From Hawksworthiomyces lignivorus (lineage: Eukaryota; Ascomycota; Sordariomycetes; Ophiostomatales; Ophiostomataceae): DNA of 64,000 bases. Below the pieces are notes generated by a model. That model was not told where the DNA came from, ran no database searches, and saw only the letters and a program-made list of their open reading frames with translations. The translations under genes and the position numbers were made by a program. Location: positions 1 to 64,000 of the forward strand of contig NTMA01000031.1 of assembly GCA_002917075.1 (NCBI GenBank), written 5' to 3'. This document shows positions 10,401 through 22,309 of the stretch, one piece after another. Position 1 is the stretch's first letter. Each line of letters begins with the position of its first letter.

Positions 10401-13400
10401 ACTGGCTATAGCATCAGAAAAGGGCTATTCCTACATTGTTGAGAGGCTACTCGTTCATGGCGCAAATCCAAACCTGCAAGACCTGGCGAAGGTGACGCCG
10501 CTCTGGTATGCCGCGTGGGCCGGACACACGGCTGTTGTCAGCTTGTTGCTAGCTACAAGGAAGCTGGCCGATCTAAACCCACACTTTGAAATGCATGGCT
10601 GGGGCTATGATACAAATATGCTCCAAGGGTTCCGTTATGAAGGTTTGACACCGCTAGCATTAGCCGCAATGTATGGAAACATTGATATTGTGCGGTTGCT
10701 GTTGGGTCAACAAGGCATAATCAGTCGTCCTGAAGATTGGGTCACTAAGAAGGACGTTGCGAAAGCTCTGGAATTGGCTCTAGAGTTTGGAAATGACAAT
10801 GCAACAGAGCTGATTCTTGATAAGGTTGCCGCTTGTCCCGGCTTGGACAATAAGAAGATATCGGGGGATCTTCTTGACGAAGCAGCTAAGAGAGGAGACG
10901 AAAATGCGGTAAAATTGTTGCTTGCCAGACCAGGTGTAGACTCAAACTACCAAGGTGAGAGGTATGGGATGACACCACTCATGACAGCAGCTAGAATGAA
11001 CCGTAGTGCGGTTGTGAAGCTTCTGCTTGCATTAGAAGATGTTGATCCGAACAGGACTGCGTACAAATTTCATACTGTGAATCTAGCTATGTACAGCCAG
11101 ACGAGGTATTTGGCTTCACCTGGTCAGATTATGAGTCTGACTTCTCGCAGAGGCCAGTCCGCGTTATCAATTGCAGCGGAATGGGGTCATGAGGCCATTG
11201 TCAAGCTACTCGTGGCAGACAAGAGGGTTGATCCAGATATACCAGATGTCGAGAACCGAACCCCACTCACCCTTGCAGCAGAAGCTGGAGAAGAAGCAAT
11301 CGTAGAGCACCTTCTCGGGACTGGGCGCGTGGACCCGGATCACAGAGACGAAGATGGCCGTACTCCCCTATCGAGGGCCATGGCTCCGAAGCCAGACTGG
11401 ACCAGGTATGACTGGTCTGACAATGATATGAGCGTACGGATCCTTAACTATGACCACATAGTAACAGAAGAAGACCGCGGTTGGAATAAGGAGCATAGGG
11501 GAGTAATCCAAAGCCTACATGCGACTGGCCAGGTTGACCTGAATGCTCGAGATAGAGACGGCCGAACACCGGCCTCCCACGGAGCCGAGAGAGGCAATGT
11601 CGACTTATTCAAGCTACTTCTTAGCTACCCTGGTACAGATCCAGACGCAAAGGATAATCGTGGATGGTCTCCACTTCTCTGGGCCGCAGCAGGTGGCCGC
11701 CAAGCAGTTGTCGAACTGCTCCTTGATACACAGCGGGTTGACGTGGCCGCGTCGTCGAATTCCTATGAAACGGCTCTGTTCCTCGCGGCTAAGTCTGGAC
11801 ATAAAGGCGTGGTGGATGTTCTGATTGCTAAGAATGGGATTGAATTGGATTCACAAAACAGAGATGGAATAAGCCCTCTTTCTGTTGCGGTTCAAGGTGG
11901 CTACTATGACGTGGTACAGCAGCTCTTGGAGACCCAGCGCGTCGATCTGAACTCTCGTGACAACAAGGGACGTACTCCCTTAGCGGCTGCAGCTCTTGCA
12001 GGCTCAGAGGCGATAGTAAACCTCTTCATAGCCTTGGGGGAAGTGGACCTAGAATCAGAAGATGCTGAGGGACGCACACCACTCTCACTAGCTGCAGAAC
12101 ACGGACACGCCGGAGTCGTTGGGCAATTTCTTGCCAATGATCGAGTTGACCCCGATCGCATAGACCATGCTGGAAGATCGCCACTTTCCTGGGCCGTTGA
12201 TCCAGGTAGTATACCAGAAGAGGCAGCTGGCAGAGAGGACGTAATTCGACGGCTGCTACAGGTTGGCACAGTTGATCCGAATCGTGTTGATTCTTCTGGA
12301 TGTACACCACTTCTTCGAATAGCGGGACAGGACAGCCATAAACGCGATGGAGAAGTAGTAGAACTCCTTCTCTCACGAAAAGACACTGATGTAGAACGGA
12401 AGGATCCTAAAGGACGTACTGCGCTTTCAATTGCCAGAGACACGGGTGCAACTGTCATGGTTGACCAACTGCTAGCGATGCGTAATATCAACTCCAATTT
12501 GCCAGACGGGGAAGATGAGGTTGTTTTTACCGACACAGAGATGACCAAAAAGGACAGCAGCGAATTGCAGCTGTGTACCAAATGTGGAGCTTTGGATGTG
12601 AACAAAATCTTCTCTTCGGAGTCACCCGCAGTTGCAGACACAAGCAGAGTTAACAGAATCGCACACCTGGGACTGGTAAGCGATGCGTGGAAAAGTAGGC
12701 CCTGCCCATTTTGTCGACTTATAGCAGCCATCTGTCCCGACTCCGGAGATACAGGCGCTGGCAGGCCAGAGCTGTACGGTCACAGTCTCTTTGCGGTTTC
12801 AAGCAATGTGGTGTGGCTCTGGCAACGTAGAGACAACGACCACCGTCACAATGTGATACCGGATTGGATCGATACGGTTTTCCTTAGTCTGAGCTTCTCT
12901 AGATCAGCCTCAGGTTATATAAGTCGTGTCGGATCAAATAGCAACCACGGACTACGTGCTCTTACAATACCAAGGCTGCTCCCTGGCCGAATCGATCTGA
13001 GCAAAGCAAGGGGCTGGATTGACTGCTGCAAGACAAGTCACGGCAAGCAGTGTAACCCCGATGGGAGCCGAATAGCACCGTATCTCCGTCTCATTGAGTG
13101 CGCTTCCCGCAAGATAATCACCCCAGCAGCCTCTGTGCCGTTTGTTGCACTGAGCTACGTGTGGGGGCCTCCACCAGATGTTCCAGAAGTCGTAGATCGC
13201 ACTCATCTTGACCCGAAGATTGAGCAGGTCGTTGAAGATGCGATCCGCGTGACGCTCGCTCTCGGAATTTCACACTTGTGGGTTGACCGCTACTGCATCA
13301 CCAAGGAAGATGATGCAATCAGACAGGAGCAGCTGCGAAACATGAATGTTGTGTACGAAAGCGCTGAAGTGACACTAGTTGCTGCTGCTGGTACAGATTC

Positions 13401-14670
13401 TTCCTTCGGCCTTCCTGGAATCGGCCCGCGACCAAGGAAATCTGCGCCTTGTGTTAGAATAAAAGACAATCTCCTTGTTGTGATCCCCCCAGACCCAGTT
13501 CGGAATATTCTAACATCTGCGTGGTCGTCTCGAGGGTGGACATTCCAGGAAGGCTACTTGGCGCGGCGCCGTCTATTCTTCACGGAGTATGAAATGTCAT
13601 ACGAATGCACACAGCTCATAGGGAGAGAGGCCATTGAAATTCCACAACATATACAAAGGAGCTCGTCCATGTTGTCGAGAGAGATGATGCCAAATTCGTG
13701 GTGTTACGGACATGAGGGCATCAGGAATGGATATCCAAGACCCGACAAGGCGCCATCGAGTGACATGCCAAAGATAATGAACTACTCCAGTGCGACGCAG
13801 TTGTATGGTCTGCTCGAAGCATACACGAAAACCAAATTGACACACGAGGACGACATTTTGAATGCAATGCTCGGTATTTTTCAAACCTTTTCTGATCTCG
13901 AGACACCATTATACCACTTATGCGGTGTTCCAATCTTGCATTCTGTGCCAGATTGGGTTTCTCCATATGAAGCCCGCAACTATAAAGACACTGTAGAGGG
14001 ATTCATGGCTGGCCTGTGCTGGATCCTCAAATCGCCGGGAAGCAGACGCCGGTTAGCCAGAGGCCAGAAGTTTCCCAGCTGGTCGTGGATTGGCTGGAAA
14101 GGCTGCATGAGTTACGGGGGTATCAACCCGGACAGCTTTCGCTTTCAGAAACAATTTCCTACAGGAGTCACTATCATCTTCGAAAGAGATGCTGCAGATA
14201 GCAAGTCATCAATCTCGCCCAGCCAGCACGACGTTTCGTGGAGTGAGTATGCAACGCTGGACAAAACCGCTAGGAGGGCCGACTTTCACCAGTATCATCT
14301 TTTGCAAGTCACGGCACTTGTGCTGATGATCACTCTCCGGAATACTGGCTTTGTGGACGGAATGACAGAGTGGATGGCCACCACGTGCATAGAGGATGAG
14401 GTCTTGCAAGGGCCTTTCCACCTCACCAAGGATGACAGCGCCGATGCTGATTTTAGCCATCGGCTCCGGAAAGATGCGTGGCTTGGAATCATCCTTGTGT
14501 CATCAGAGGATATTTTATATGTGCTGGTCTTGGAGAAAAGAGAAGACCTGCCAACATCTCAACAGCAAATGCAGAAAGTGTACTGGGAGAGGATAGGGCT
14601 GGCCAAGATTCGCTGGAAATCAGATCTGCAGAAAGACGTGACAGAGCAACGGACTCTCATTCTCGGATAA
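7403..14670 (+). CDS. Giant NLR-like protein: PNP-like, NACHT, ankyrin array, C-terminal HET domain
   Basis: Exons 7403-8547, 8649-9437 and 9495-14670, 2369 aa. Intron 1 (GTGAGT...TTTAG) carries CTAAC. Intron 2 (57 nt, GTAAGG...CTAAG) was placed by frame and restores the FLLAALNLCFLAQ block seen at this point of fungal NACHT proteins. Domains: PNP/UDP-phosphorylase-like, about 12-375 (FAMLISIGAGVP, LSLGDVVISEPS); NACHT with Walker A GPPGVGKT at 447-454 and Walker B FFIIDAVDEC near 546-556; winged-helix part (ALSWLTFTTRQLSILELQHAL); about 20 ankyrin units, about 878-1650; then a full HET protein: Cys pairs CTKCGALD and CPFCRLI, ALSYVWG near 1863, LWVDRYCITKED and SRGWTFQEGYLARRRLFF. Exon 3 alone holds winged helix, ankyrins and HET without a stop, so this is not two adjacent genes merged by error. 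Fungal NLRs sense non-self and HET domains trigger cell death; the specific role here is inferred. The first ATG in frame is 7403. Confidence 0.88.
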
Positions 14671-15598
14671 AGCAATGAGAGATATCTGGTCTGACACTTC
14701 ACAAGCGTTTGAATAGTGACAAAAACGGGAATTCTGTGTCACTAGGAGCATCTTTTCCTGCTTCAATTAGGTTTTAATACTGAAAAGATCGTAGCAGTCG
14801 ACAGTAGCTAAGCTTCGGGGCTTCCAGTGATGAGGTAGCAAGCTAAACCCACTAATTACCTCATGAGGAAACTGTCGTGTGAGGTACTAGATTGATCACG
14901 TGCAGAACACAGCTTTTTGCGTATTTCTAATCATAAGCAGACGGAAAAACTGCGTGGAGGCCTTTTCAGGCAGTGGCGACCCACCCCTGTTCGGTTCTAA
15001 GCTAGTCCACTTTGGGTCGTTGCCCCCTACGTGCAGCTTCCAGCAGCCTCCTGGCAAAACGAAACAAAAAAAAAAGAGAAGGAGCGACAGGCACTGGAAT
15101 TGTGGCTCAAACCCGCCTTGACTTTTGCATCCACTCTCGACTCGCCTTTGAGCATCGCGGCTTTTCTCAACGTCTCTTCCATCGCCATCAGCCGTTGCGC
15201 AACACTTGGACCGCTGTGCAATCACTTTTTTTCTTCTGGTGATTTGTTTCGCTCCTTTCTATTGCTCCTTGATGCGCTGATTTTCGACGACCGGGAGAGC
15301 AGGAACGCGTCGCGCTCTCTTGCTAGGCCGATTTCTAATCCTCCCTTTTCTCTCCGTCTCTCGACCCTGGGGGGCTCATTTCCATCGGTAAGCGGATATT
15401 CTTTATTCTTCAGAGTCTACTGGTTTCCTATCTGCTGTCTTCTGACGGCTATGGATTCTCCATGGCTCTTTTCTTGACGTGGCGCAAGTTCTGATCGCTG
15501 TTGTGAGCGTTTCGTTCGCTGCAGAGTCGATTTCTTTGCCATTTCTCTCCGTCTTCCCTCGCACCCAAGCAGAATCCGAGACGACCTACGCGATCACC
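14671..15598. other. Intergenic DNA and RPB2 leader, no gene seen
   Basis: The first half is A+T-rich 3' flank of the NLR gene. From about 15110 the sequence becomes pyrimidine-rich, typical of a strong fungal promoter and 5' UTR leading to RPB2. A GTAAGC donor-like site near 15389 could mark a 5' UTR intron, which I cannot confirm. Confidence 0.45.
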
Positions 15599-18500
15599 AT
15601 GGCCGACTACGACGATGGATACGAGTACGACGACATCGTCGATGGCGAAGGCGAGACCGAGGAGGGCATCACGCCCGAGGATTCCTGGAAGGTTATTTCT
15701 TCATATTTCGAGAAGAAAAGCTTGGTGTCACAGCAGATCGACTCGTTCAACGAGTTCACAACGACCACTGTGCAGTCGCTCATCGATGAGCACTCTCTCC
15801 TCACGCTCGACCAGAGTAACCCTCCCATCACCTCGGACCGCCCTGTCAAGCTACGACGCTACGAGATCAAGTTTGGCAGCGTCATGGTGTCGAAGCCCCA
15901 GTTTGCCGAAGGTGACGGTCGCGTGTCGACGCTGACCCCATACGAATGCCGTGACCGAAACCTGACATACTCGTGCCCCATCTATGCGCGCATCACCAAA
16001 AAGGTGTCTTTGGCCGTCGACGAACCGATCCCGGAGGATGAACTCGATGACGAGCAGAGGCTTGAGATGGAGCAGACCGGCGAACAGCCAACGCGCATCG
16101 TCTGGGAGGAGGAGCCGGCCGACCTGCCTGATTATGAGAAGGACAAGGCTGACGAGGACATGAAAGACATGGTCTTCATGGGACGTCTGCCGATTATGGT
16201 CAAGTCCAAGATCTGCCATCTGGCCTACGAGGATGACGACGGCCTGTTCCTGCTCAACGAATGCCCCTACGACCAGGGCGGCTACTTCATCATCAACGGC
16301 TCCGAGAAGGTCCTGATCGCCCAAGAGCGCTCGGCTGCAAACATTGTTCAGGTCTTCAAGAAGGCTCAGCCCAGCAAGTTCTCGTACACGGCCGAGATTC
16401 GCAGCGCCCTGGAGAAGGGCTCGCGCCTCATCTCGTCTCTCAGCATTATGCTGCTCACAAAGGGCGATACAGGCCGAGGCAGCTTTGGCCAGACGGTACA
16501 TACCACTCTGCCGTACATCAAGTCGGAGCTTCCCATTGCGGTCGTCTTCCGCGCTCTGGGCGTGGTGTCTGACGAGGACATCCTCAACCACATCTGCTAC
16601 GACCGTAACGACAGCCAGATGCTAGAGATGCTCCGGCCATGTATCGAGGAGGCCTTCTGTATCCAGGACCGAGAGGTGGCTCTCGACTTTATCGGCAAGC
16701 GTGGCCAGAACTCTCACGGTGTTAGTCGGAAGGACCGTGTACGTGCCGCTCGCGACATTCTGCAGAAGGAGATGCTGCCGCATATCTCCCAGAGCGAAGG
16801 CTGCGAAACTCGCAAGGCTTTCTTCCTTGGCTATATGGTTCACAAGTTGCTGCAGTGCGCGCTGGGTCGTCGCGACACGGACGATCGTGATCACTTTGGC
16901 AAGAAGCGTCTGGATCTGGCTGGTCCGCTGCTGGCCAAGCTCTTCCGTGGTATCATTCGCAAGATGTACCAAGAGCTGATGAACCACCTCAAGCGGTGCG
17001 TTGACACGGGCAAGCACTTTGATCTGCGCGTCGGTATCCGGCACCAGACCCTGACCAACGGTCTGAAGTACTCGCTGGCCACGGGCAACTGGGGCGACCA
17101 GAAGAAGGCCATGAGCTCGACGGCCGGTGTGTCGCAGGTGCTGAATCGGTACACATTCGCATCGACGCTCTCCCATTTGCGGCGGACCAACACGCCCATC
17201 GGCAGAGACGGCAAGCTCGCCAAGCCGCGCCAGCTGCACAACACGCATTGGGGTTTGGTGTGTCCGGCAGAAACGCCCGAAGGACAGGCTTGCGGTCTTG
17301 TGAAGAATCTGTCCCTGATGTGCTATGTCAGCGTGGGTACGCCGGCAGAGCCGATCGTGGAGTTTATGATTGCGCGAAACATGGAGGTGTTGGAAGAGTA
17401 CGAGCCGCTGCGGTATCCCAACGCCACCAAGATCTTTGTCAATGGCAGCTGGGTCGGTGTTCACCAAGATCCAAAGCATCTTGTAAGCCTGGTGCAGGGA
17501 CTGCGGCGTAAGGGTGTTATTCAGTCGGAAGTGTCCTTGGTCCGCGATATCCGTGACCGAGAGTTCAAGATCTTCTCCGACGCAGGCCGTGTGATGAGAC
17601 CGCTCTTTGCTATTGAGCAGGAGGACAACGCCGAATCCGGCTTGGAGAAGGGCACGCTTGTGCTGACCAAGGAGCACATCCAAAGGCTAGACGCCGACGA
17701 GTCTCTGAGCAGAGACGACCCCAAGTTCTTTGGCTGGGACGGCATCTGCGAGGCCGGCGCCATCGAATACTTGGATGCCGAAGAGGAGGAGACAGCTATG
17801 ATCTGCATGACTCCTGAAGACCTGGAGAACTACCGGTTGCAAAAGGCTGGCTACCAGCTGCCGGACGAGACGGGCGATGATGATCTCAACAAGCGTCTCA
17901 AGACCAAGATGAACCCGACGACGCACATGTACACCCATTGCGAGATCCATCCCAGCATGCTCTTGGGTATCTGCGCCAGCATCATTCCCTTCCCCGATCA
18001 CAACCAGGTGAGATTCTACTGCGTTTTCTTTTTCTAGGTTCTCCGCATACTAACAAATCTAGTCTCCCCGTAACACCTACCAATCTGCCATGGGTAAACA
18101 GGCCATGGGTTTCTTCCTGACCAACTACCCGCGGCGCATGGACACCATGGCCAACGTGCTGTACTACCCCCAGAAGCCGCTGGCTACGACGCGGTCCATG
18201 GAGTACCTCAAGTTCCGTGAGCTGCCGGCCGGCCAGAACGCCATTGTCGCGATTCTGTGTTACTCTGGTTACAACCAGGAAGATTCAGTTATTATGAACC
18301 AGAGCAGCATTGACCGTGGCTTGTTCCGAAGCTTGTTCTTCCGCGCGTACACGGACTCGGAGAAGCGCGTTGGTATCAACTTCGTGGAGACATTCGAGAA
18401 GCCGTTCCGGAGCGACACGCTGCGTCTGAAGCACGGTACCTACGACAAGCTGGACGACGACGGCATCGTCGCCCCCGGCGTCCGCGTGTCGGGTGAGGAC

Positions 18501-19540
18501 ATTATCATTGGCAAGACCTCCCCAATCAACCCGGACCACCAGGAGCTGGGCCAGCGGACACAGGCGCACGTGAAGCGGGACGCCTCGACGCCGCTTCGCA
18601 GTACAGAGAACGGTATCGTAGACCAGGTCGTGGTCACGACCAACCAGGACAACCTGCGCTACGTCAAGGTGCGGGTGCGCACGACCAAGATTCCGCAGAT
18701 TGGTGACAAATTTGCGTCGCGTCACGGTCAGAAGGGTACCATTGGTGTCACATACCGTTCTGAGGACATGCCCTTCACCGTGGAGGGCATCACGCCGGAC
18801 ATCATCATCAATCCCCACGCCATTCCCTCTCGTATGACCATCGCCCATTTGATCGAGTGTCTTTTGAGCAAGGTGGCGACGCTGAAGGGTATGGAGGGCG
18901 ACGCCACGCCGTTTACGGACGTGACCGTGGACTCGGTGTCAGGTCTGCTGCGCGAGCACGGCTACCAGTCACGCGGTTTTGAGATCATGTACCACGGCCA
19001 CACGGGCCGCAAGCTCCGGGCGCAGGTGTTCTTTGGCCCCACGTACTACCAGCGGCTGCGGCACATGGTGGACGACAAGATCCACGCCCGTGCTCGCGGT
19101 CCGGTGCAGATCATGACGCGGCAGCCGGTGGAGGGTCGTGCCCGTGACGGTGGTCTGCGTTTCGGTGAGATGGAGCGCGATTGTATGATTGCGCACGGTG
19201 CGGCGGCATTCTTGAAGGAGCGTCTGTTCGAGGTATCGGACGCTTACCGGGTCCACATCTGCGAGATTTGTGGACTCATGACACCGATTGCGTATGTCCC
19301 CCCCCCCCCCCCCCCTTTTTTTTTTTTAGAACCTCCCATTACGTGTCGTGGCCGTGTTCGTGCTAACAGTATCATAGAAATTTGACGAAGCAGTCGTTCG
19401 AGTGCCGGCCTTGCAAGAACAAGACCAAGATCGCACAGGTACAGATACCTTATGCGGCCAAGCTCCTGTTCCAGGAGCTGGCGTCCATGAACATCGCTGC
19501 CCGCATGTTCACGGATCGTTCCGGAGTCTCCATCCGCTGA
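15599..19540 (+). CDS. RPB2: RNA polymerase II second-largest subunit RPB2
   Basis: Exons 15599-18007, 18063-19291 and 19378-19540, 1266 aa, the normal fungal RPB2 length. The protein forms half of the Pol II active centre with RPB1. Seen in order: acidic N-terminus [12 protein letters not shown], protrusion/lobe/fork regions, [16 protein letters not shown], hybrid-binding region [35 protein letters not shown], and the C-terminal zinc ribbon with CEIC and CRPC pairs. Intron 1 (55 nt) splits PDHNQ from [16 protein letters not shown]. Intron 2 (86 nt, GTATGT donor, TCATAG acceptor) contains a C18-T12 homopolymer tract, and splicing restores [23 protein letters not shown] at 15599 gives the expected start; the open frame further upstream is 5' UTR. 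Confidence 0.97.
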
Positions 19541-20263
19541 GCGGACGGAGGCATCCAAAGAGTAAACAAAACAAGAATAATTTTTTTCGGGTGGAAGAGC
19601 ATTTTACGTTGGAGTATAGGAAATAGTTTCGTAAAAGGCTCTCATTGTGCTTTTTTTTTTTCAAGCATGACCTTTAATGGCGTTTGTTTTTTGCTTCTTT
19701 TTTCGACACCATAAAAATAAAGAAAAAGAATGGGAGGGTCGGCCGGGCAAAAAATGGGGAGAAAGATTTGATATATAATTTTTCTTGTCTACCTGTATTT
19801 TTTTTTTACTTATCTCTTTGCTTTTATTCCCCCCTACATGCTTCATTTCCATCACCTTTTCAGCTTGGCTTTGCTTCGTCCTAAAGATTGGCAGAAGGAT
19901 GGAGAGACTGGAAAATATATTTGCTTCAGCGGAGTGTACAGTACTGCAAGATAGAAAAATACCGAGAGAATGTTCTACACCCGAGGTATGCTTTTTCTAA
20001 ACTTGGATTTCGTACAGTGAAACAGCAATGCAATTGAGATTTCAATAGGCCGTGAGAAATGAGGTGTTTACTTTCATTTTCATATTTTTACTTTTAGTTT
20101 GGAGAGAAGGGCGATGATGTCTAACCAGTAGCAACCGTCTATGCTATATAATACAAGATATATCCCAATCCTAACGAGGTCCTATCGTACAACATTCTCC
20201 TCATTTTTTGATGTCCTTATGTACAATGCGTCTCCGTTCGTGCTCAGTTTCGTCTGGTCATCG
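19541..20263. other. Intergenic DNA between convergent RPB2 and PET117, no gene seen
   Basis: A+T-rich with poly-T and poly-A runs, consistent with the 3' UTRs of the two convergent genes. No supported frame. Confidence 0.5.
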
Positions 20264-20630
20264 TCATGATGGTTTTCCTTTTACGCCGCCGCCGCTGCCA
20301 CTGTCGGCCTCTGCCGCGGCGATTGCGTCGTGCACCGACTGGCTCTTCTTGTACTCGGCCTCGAGGGCCCGCTGCATGTCGAAATCCAGCTGGCGCTCGT
20401 TCTTGATGCGCTGCTGCTCCATGTCGCGAATGACGCCCTCGTGCATGGCCTAGAGAGAGCGGGTGAGGTTAGAAAATAGGCACGCGGGAAGGGAAAGGCA
20501 AAGCAACAGCTGCATCTAGACGAAGAGGACGCACCCTTCTCTCAGCCTCTTGCTGGAAGTGAACGAACACCACCGTCGTTACGGCAAAGAGCGACGTGCT
20601 CAGCAGGGTGAGCTTGGAGGCGCGAGACAT
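20264..20630 (-). CDS. PET117: Cytochrome c oxidase assembly factor PET117
   Basis: Exons (minus) 20630-20535 and 20449-20264, 93 aa. The 85-nt intron runs GTGCGT...CTCTAG and joins QQEAERR to AMHEGVIRDMEQQR. PET117 is a small mitochondrial membrane protein required for complex IV assembly, where it works with the heme A synthase COX15. Seen: MSRASKLTLLSTSLF start, one N-terminal hydrophobic segment ending in VVFVHFQQEAE, then the conserved GVIRDMEQQRIKNERQLDFDMQRALEAEYKKSQSV-type charged helix and a Gly/Lys tail. Length and motif order match the family. It is divergent from VMA10, sharing about 550 bp of promoter. Confidence 0.93.
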
Positions 20631-21178
20631 GGCGTGCACTTTTGCCTCTTTTTTCTATGTTTTTTAAGAAAGTTTGATTTTCTTTCGGTCCTTGTGAAGA
20701 ACGAGCAAATCCCGTCCAACGTACCAAGAACAACAGGTGATGTTCGCCAATTGGCGGCAGAAAACTGCATCTACTCCATACTAAAGGTAACTACATACGA
20801 GAGTACAAGTACTTAGCTCTGCCGCTGCAAAGCTACGCCGCCCAATGTTACCTCACCCCACTAGATTCTGCCCTGTCTGACCGCCTTCAGATGCACCTGC
20901 GCAATTAATCGGAGATCGCTGGTGCAAGCTTCCCTCGAGATAGGCATTAACAGGCATCCTCTCTTTGCATTTACCTCGACCGAACCAAGCCCACGCATTT
21001 CGAACTCGCCCTGCTTGCTTTCTCTCCGCGAGAACTCCTCTCTCTGAAACCAGAAAAAAACCAACCTGCCTTGTTCGCAGCTTCTCACAGCTTACCAAGC
21101 GAGCTCCGACCTACACCATCCTTGCTCGACATCCCTTGCTGTCCCTCCTTCAAAGCTTCCTTTGACCACGCTACAGTC
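20631..21178. promoter_or_regulatory. Divergent promoter region of PET117 and VMA10
   Basis: 548 bp between two divergent start codons. No gene was seen and no specific binding site is claimed. The half nearest VMA10 is C/T-rich, as fungal 5' UTRs often are. Confidence 0.5.
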
Positions 21179-21985
21179 ATGGTTTGTCTTCCCCATCTGT
21201 TTCCTCTACTTCAAATTCAATGGCATAATTGAATAAGCTAGATGTCAGAGCTTCTGGTGCAGAATGATAGGAACATAGGGCCCATCCCGTTTGCTAACAA
21301 TGGACTGTGTAGTCTGCCCAAAACTCGACCGGTATCCAGACCCTGCTCGATGTATGGAAAGCCATTCTCGCAACCGAACAGATGCAACTATTCCTTTGCC
21401 ATCCTGTTTCCTCGAATCCTCTATGCTTTCTCATACTGACAACTTCGCTTCCAGGCTGAGCAAAAAGCTGCGCAGATTGTGCAGAAAGGTGCGTCATTTT
21501 CCGAAATGTACTTGCCAGCCAGATTACAGCTAACAGCAGACAGCACGGGAGTGTATGTGACTAACCATAGTTCTGCTTTTCTCTCCTATATCTTGTTTTA
21601 ACATAGTTTCTTCTCGCCAGTCCGGACGAAGCGTGTGAGGGAGGCCCGCGACGAGGCCCGGAAAGAGATTGACGCCTACAAGGCCGAGAAGGAGGCCGAG
21701 TTCAAGAAGTTCGAAGCTGAGGTGCGTCCTTTGTCCTCGTCTATTTGCTCTAGAGAGGAGTCATCTTCTCTCTTTTTTTTTTTTTTTTTTTTGCAGCCTC
21801 AGCCCTCCACTAACGTCGTGCAGCACACCCAGGGAAACAAGGCCGCCGAGGAGGAAGCCAACCGCGAGGCGCAGGCCAAGATCAAGGAGATCCACGCCGC
21901 CGGCAAGAAGAGCCAGGACAAGGTGGTTAAGGACCTGCTGGCCGCCGTGCTGACTGCCAACCCGGTCCCGCCAAGCCAGTCATGA
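21179..21985 (+). CDS. VMA10: V-type ATPase subunit G (VMA10), six coding exons
   Basis: Exons 21179-21181, 21313-21351, 21455-21488, 21544-21552, 21621-21721 and 21824-21985; 115 aa, the usual subunit G length. Subunit G pairs with E to form the peripheral stalk of the vacuolar proton pump. The protein reads MSAQNSTGIQTLLD, then AEQKAAQIVQK, ARE(F), RTKRVREARDEARKEIDAYKAEKE and HTQGNKAAEEEANREAQAKIKEI, a continuous charged helix. Two features are odd. The first coding exon contributes only the ATG, and the fourth is a 9-nt microexon without which the conserved KAREFRTKRV is lost. CTAAC branch points lie before the acceptors of introns 1, 3 and 5. Ten copies of this intron density per kb make it one of the most fragmented genes in the window. 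Confidence 0.93.
21544..21552 (+). other. VMA10: 9-nt microexon of VMA10
   Basis: The nine bases cacgggagt are bounded by an acceptor (...agacag, with gctaac upstream) and a GTATGT donor. Inserted between AAAG (exon 3) and TCCGG (exon 5), they give codons for K-A-R-E-F-R, exactly the conserved subunit G block. Direct joining of exons 3 and 5 keeps frame but deletes three residues from the stalk helix. Confidence 0.85.
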
Positions 21986-22309
21986 GCATGGAGAGGACTA
22001 TCTGCAAGCTGAGGAAGGGCCTGCGGTTGGGAGTGTGAGACTCTTTTTTTTCTAATATATTTGTTTTGGTACACGCCTCTGCTGTAGACGCAGAGCTACT
22101 CTGTACACGTTATATTTAGAACGGAAATTAGCTGGCCAAGGCTGGTTGCGGCTGATCACGGCTGCTGTTCTTATTGCATAGTTTCCATAGTCTTTTTTCT
22201 GTTTACTGTTTTGGCATTTGCTCATAAATTGGGGGCCATCCGGTCCGCTATTGACTACACATATATCTACACGTATTTTTTCCCCTCTATTGTGATATTC
22301 TCCGGGACC
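21986..22309. other. Intergenic DNA between convergent VMA10 and CTNNBL1
   Basis: 324 bp of 3' flanks, T-rich, no gene seen. Confidence 0.5.

Noticed and set aside
15479..15598. Open frame extending upstream of the RPB2 start
   Set aside because: It is a pyrimidine-rich 5' UTR in frame by chance; RPB2 proteins begin at MADYDD-type sequence.
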